The notes under the pieces were generated by a model. It had not been told where the DNA came from, did not search any database, and was given only the letters and a program-made list of their open reading frames with translations. A DNA stretch of 64,000 nucleotides from Hybos culiciformis (taxonomy: Eukaryota; Arthropoda; Insecta; Diptera; Hybotidae), in assembly GCA_964007475.1 (NCBI GenBank), contig OZ023273.1, positions 66,523,560-66,587,559 on the forward strand, given 5' to 3'. Position numbers and translations under genes: made by a program. Shown in pieces: positions 59,831-64,000 of the stretch. Every line of letters starts with the position of its first letter. Positions within the stretch are counted from its first letter, which is position 1.

Positions 59831-62216
59831 GAAAATTAATTTCATTTATTTATTTATTTATATAGTGATGAAAGAAAATTTAGTTGTAAATTTGTATACA
59901 GATAGAGATCGGATGATAAAAAATTGATCCGAAATCGAAAATCGTTTATGATATTGTGTTTTGTATTTTTATATAATTTATTTTTTTGTAAATTTTTTTT
60001 TTGTTTTTAGAGACATTTGATCCTTGATACAAGCTGTTATATTTTGTTAATTCCATATTTTTAAAACATTTTAGTGACAACAACTAATGTAAGGTTGTAT
60101 CAATTTTATGTTTGTCTGTTTTTTCGAAAGAAGAACACTTTTTATGTGGAATTTGTATGTATTTGATAAAGTTTTTCGCTCAAGAACAATACGGTAGTTG
60201 TGATCAGGCAAGTACAGCGCTAATCATTATACGTATTTAAATAGCTCTGAAATTTGTTGCCACAATAAGCCGAACTAGAGTTATTTTTGTTTATTTCTTC
60301 GTTTGTGACCATATCAATATAATATAAGTTCATAATGTACCCAATTCAATTAAACATTTAATCATGTAATGCAGTTTAAAGTACTTACTCCGTACGTAAT
60401 ACTTTTTACGATTTTCAATCTACAAATTAATTGTTTGTGTGAATTGTTTTATATGATGTATAATTGTATAATTCTTAAATCGCAACCACTTCAAGCTTAA
60501 AATTTTATAGCATTTTTCGACTTTTATGAAGGAAATTTTTTTCAAATATTATCTCGGTGATTTGACATTTATTAAAAACCATGACAATATATGAGTTGCC
60601 TAATCTTATAGTTAATGTACACATTTATTTGGCACCACGCCACAGATATATTTCACCTATATAGTCGTTAGAGCCATGTCATACGAATATTGTATGCAGT
60701 ACGATTGGTATAATGCGGTAATGCCTTATCTTTTTTCATTTGGGCGATTTGGGCGTATTTATACTTAAAAATTTCGAAAAAGAAAAATAGAAACATAAAA
60801 TTTTTTTTGAAATAAATGGAGGAATAGTGACTTTTCAAAAATCATCGAAAGAATAAATTTTTTTTGGTTTTGATCACCTATGATTCTATCAAATCTAATC
60901 AGGCGTTCATGCTAAAACTACATACCGCTGGAAAGAGGATAGAATTACCTTTCGAACGATATACTAATTTTTCAGATTGGCTAAAAATTAAAAAAACTCT
61001 AAGATAAATAGTTTCAAAAAAGTGTTTTTTTGAGAATATCTCGAAAAAAATTGTTAAAAAACAAAATTTTTCAAATCTACCCCCCAAAATATATAGTCTG
61101 AAAGAAAAACCAGATATCACGATAAAGCCCGATTTGTAAACTAGTGATTAGACGTAAAAGGACAAAATAATAACTTTTTTTTTTCATTTCGATATAGAAA
61201 ATGTTTGTTACATACTGTTACAGAGAAAATGTGCTTGATATCAAAATTCTTAAAACCGGGAAAAAACAATGTTATTAAAAAGTTTTCGTTGTTCAGAGCT
61301 TTCGTTATAGACAGCTGACACTATGTATATCGAATTCAGCAGCATAATATAATTTTAATAAACAGAAAAAATTTAAATAGTATGAACATATAACTAAAAT
61401 AATTTTGATACACATAAAAATACTAATAGTACTTAGCAGCTCAGATACGATTATAAAGGTTATGCTGATAAAAAGTAAATTTTCATAAAAAAAAAAAAAT
61501 TAAAAAAAAAATGCGATCACTTGTGAGAGATATGCCATGTTGCAATATTTAATTTTCCATACTTTTTTTTAAAGAACATTATAACATACATAAATGTTTA
61601 AATATATTATAAGTAAATTTAATCAACTTGATATAATAATGGGACAGCAATAAATATTATTTTGTCATTAAAAAATAAAAAAAAAATTATTTGATCCACA
61701 CATTTTTTTTAAATACAAGGGGCTTAAATAACAAATATTTTATAATATTATTATTTAATGCAATATTATTTCTATGTACTAAAAGATTTATAACCTTGAC
61801 CATTAAATTAGCAATAAATCTATATAGTATTCTTCTAAGTGTACTATTTTATTTACATATATGATTTTTCATTAGTTACACACATTTAAGATAATCTTAC
61901 ATAATATATAAATCTATAGATATTACATACATAAATGTTCGTACATGTACACTTTCTTAAGCCATTTAATTTACTAAGATGTTAAATTGAAGATATATAT
62001 TAATCTAATTTGATGACAGTATATATTTCATTATTTAAAATATTTTATGCAATTTGTAGTGAATAACCTCATTTTGTAAACAAAATAAACATATAATTTT
62101 AGTTTTTTATCTTTTGATATTAATATTTTTTTTTTTTAAGAAATGTAAAATATCGCATTTTACGAATGAGAATATTTTGTAGATCGGCTCACACAAATAG
62201 AGTTCACATAATCGTT
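59831..62216. other. AT-rich DNA with a possible repeat relic
   Basis: The stretch 60840-61110 includes taccgctggaaagagg, reminiscent of taccgttggaaaggt in the hairpin at 4.75 kb, and may be a distant repeat. Otherwise nothing was seen. Confidence 0.35.
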
Positions 62217-62282
62217 TTATATTGCCGCGCAGCCATCCGTTTGCCGTTTGCCGATCTCGATGTCATCAGCAAATCCCTTCAG
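62217..62282 (-). pseudogene. Tiny reverse transcriptase relic (FADD motif)
   Basis: On the minus strand 21 codons read LKGFADDIEIGKRQTDG and then CAAI before a TAA. GFADDI is the catalytic motif C region of many non-LTR reverse transcriptases. The block is distinctly more GC-rich than its flanks, and no further RT sequence could be followed in either direction. Confidence 0.4.
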
Positions 62283-64000
62283 TGCAAAACATTTATAAAT
62301 TTATTTATTTTTTTTTATAAAATTTACATTTTAGGGTCAATGTAATGCTGATGCTAAAATATCCAATCTCTCGAAAACTCATTACAATAAAGAACGGTGA
62401 ATCAACATTTTTATCTTTAAACTTTGTTTTTTTTTTATTTTAGAAAAAGAAAAATTCCCTCTCTGGGAATTTATTGCGGATTCTAAAAAAAACATAATTT
62501 TTACATAATTTTATGTTCATACATTTATTAGCCAAAATATATTTTTATGCATACAACGCAAATATATAATATTAAAATTTGTCTTATATGTTTATATTAA
62601 AAGTAAGTTCTAAAAATAAATTAAAATATATACATGTATCGCACATGATTTTCGTAAAAGAAAATTTACAAAAATTTATGAAATAAGAAAATAATTAGCA
62701 ATTAAAAATAAAATCATATTATTTTTTTTGCATCTGCATAACTAAATTTAAATTAATTGAAATTATAGTATTGTTTATTTTTTATTTTAATTTCGTTACA
62801 TTAGACTAACTTATGATATCAACTAAAATGCACCTTTAACTATACATAACTAACTACCTAACTTTTGTAACATAATACAAACATTTAAAATAATTGCACA
62901 CATTATAACTGTATGATTAAGGTTGATAAGCCCATAAATAGAAAAAGCCCTCTCGTGAATTCCTTGTATACATGAATAACTTTTTTTTTAGTAAATTCTT
63001 GATTTTATAATTTTGTTATCTAAATTCTGTAAATAATGTTGAGAATAATAATGTTACCAATAACTAACAATTTATCCATATTTATTAATATATACCTAAA
63101 ATGGTATAAATTTTTGAATAAATTTTTCGAATATTTTTATAGTCTGCGAATTTTTTTTAAATTTACGCTCGTAAACACATATTACTTAAATGTTCACGCA
63201 TTGTACATATATATAAGAAATACTAGACATAATTTTGATAGTGGAATATTAATCTAAAAACTTGCACTGCATTATATTAAGTTAATAAAAATATTAAACT
63301 TATCTAAATTTAATTTATTAAAACTAGAAAAAAAAATGTTTACATCTTAATAATATTTTTATAAATTATTAACACAGATTTTTCATTTAGATAGCTTAAT
63401 TCGATCACAAAGAGATGATAAATTAGTGTAAACTTTAACTGATAATCATTTTAATGTAATACATTTTTTTTACATCGAATACGCGCCAATATGTCTACAA
63501 TTCTAATTTATATCTTATACTATATTAAGTTATTTTTATTTTGAAGCAATTATATATATATATTTGAAATCATACTACATATAATTACATATATTGTTGT
63601 ATTCCCTAAAATTTTAAAATGTTTTTTTTTTTTAGCATTATAATCTAAGAAATTTTCACAATTATTATAAAATATTTAAAGTTTTACCTGAGATTTTAAC
63701 AGGAAGAAAAAAAAAATTGAGATACATTTATGTACCGTACATTAATATATCGAATACCTAGCAAGAAGTATTATTAAAATACCACTCGAAAACTTGTTAT
63801 TACAATTAAAGTGATGGAAAATAATAAGTTAACAAAATAAAATGCTCAGTGAATTTTTATATATTTTTATTTTTCTCAATCGCTAAAAGGTGATCAAGTC
63901 GTCTGGTCACTTTTTTTTTTATTTTTATATTGAAAAAAAAATAAAAAACCCTATTAAATAAAATCTTTTTTCAATATAAATATTTTATACATTATGTGTA
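62283..64000. other. AT-rich DNA, no gene seen
   Basis: Only low-complexity ORFs and simple repeats up to the window edge. Confidence 0.5.

Noticed and set aside
1..64000. CRISPR array, bacterial operon, telomeric TTAGG repeat or rRNA genes
   Set aside because: None of the diagnostic repeat or gene structures was seen on either strand.

Overview
The window is strongly AT-rich eukaryotic nuclear DNA, most likely from an insect. It has a spliceosomal intron with consensus splice sites, a Jockey-like non-LTR retrotransposon, many short hAT-type elements with 8-bp target-site duplications, foldback elements and dense A/T homopolymers. Nothing in the sequence fixes the species. Only one gene with an intact, recognisable product was found; almost everything else is repeats or unassignable AT-rich DNA.

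Layout. 1-6.1 kb: short-motif arrays, several foldback (long inverted repeat) elements, and a 17-bp minisatellite that is open in all three forward frames. 8.6-9.0 kb: a hAT-type MITE. 10.0-12.0 kb: a decayed Jockey-like retrotransposon (endonuclease C-terminus, reverse transcriptase fragments, 3' tail). 12.4-13.7 kb: two hAT-type elements, the larger carrying a nested repeat that recurs at 33.6 kb. 17.0-19.1 kb: an apparently intact two-exon PIF1-like helicase gene. 20.2-37 kb: more hAT-type elements, a tRNA-derived Pol III head, a second retrotransposon 3' end, and a cluster of cryptic coding-like islands on the minus strand (34.8 and 36.2 kb). 37.8 kb: one conspicuous exon-like island on the plus strand that can encode a signal-peptide-like stretch. 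38-64 kb: mainly AT-rich DNA that could be intron or intergenic, with one more hAT-type element (50.3 kb) and a tiny reverse-transcriptase relic (62.2 kb).

How it fits together. At least six short hAT-type insertions with recognisable target duplications, and no transposase in view, indicate past mobilisation by enzymes encoded elsewhere. The helicase gene keeps every core motif of the PIF1/Helitron helicase superfamily. It stands alone, with no Rep/HUH domain nearby, so it is either a host PIF1-like gene or a domesticated piece of a mobile element. The short exon-like islands may belong to genes with very long introns extending beyond the window, but without transcripts they remain candidates.
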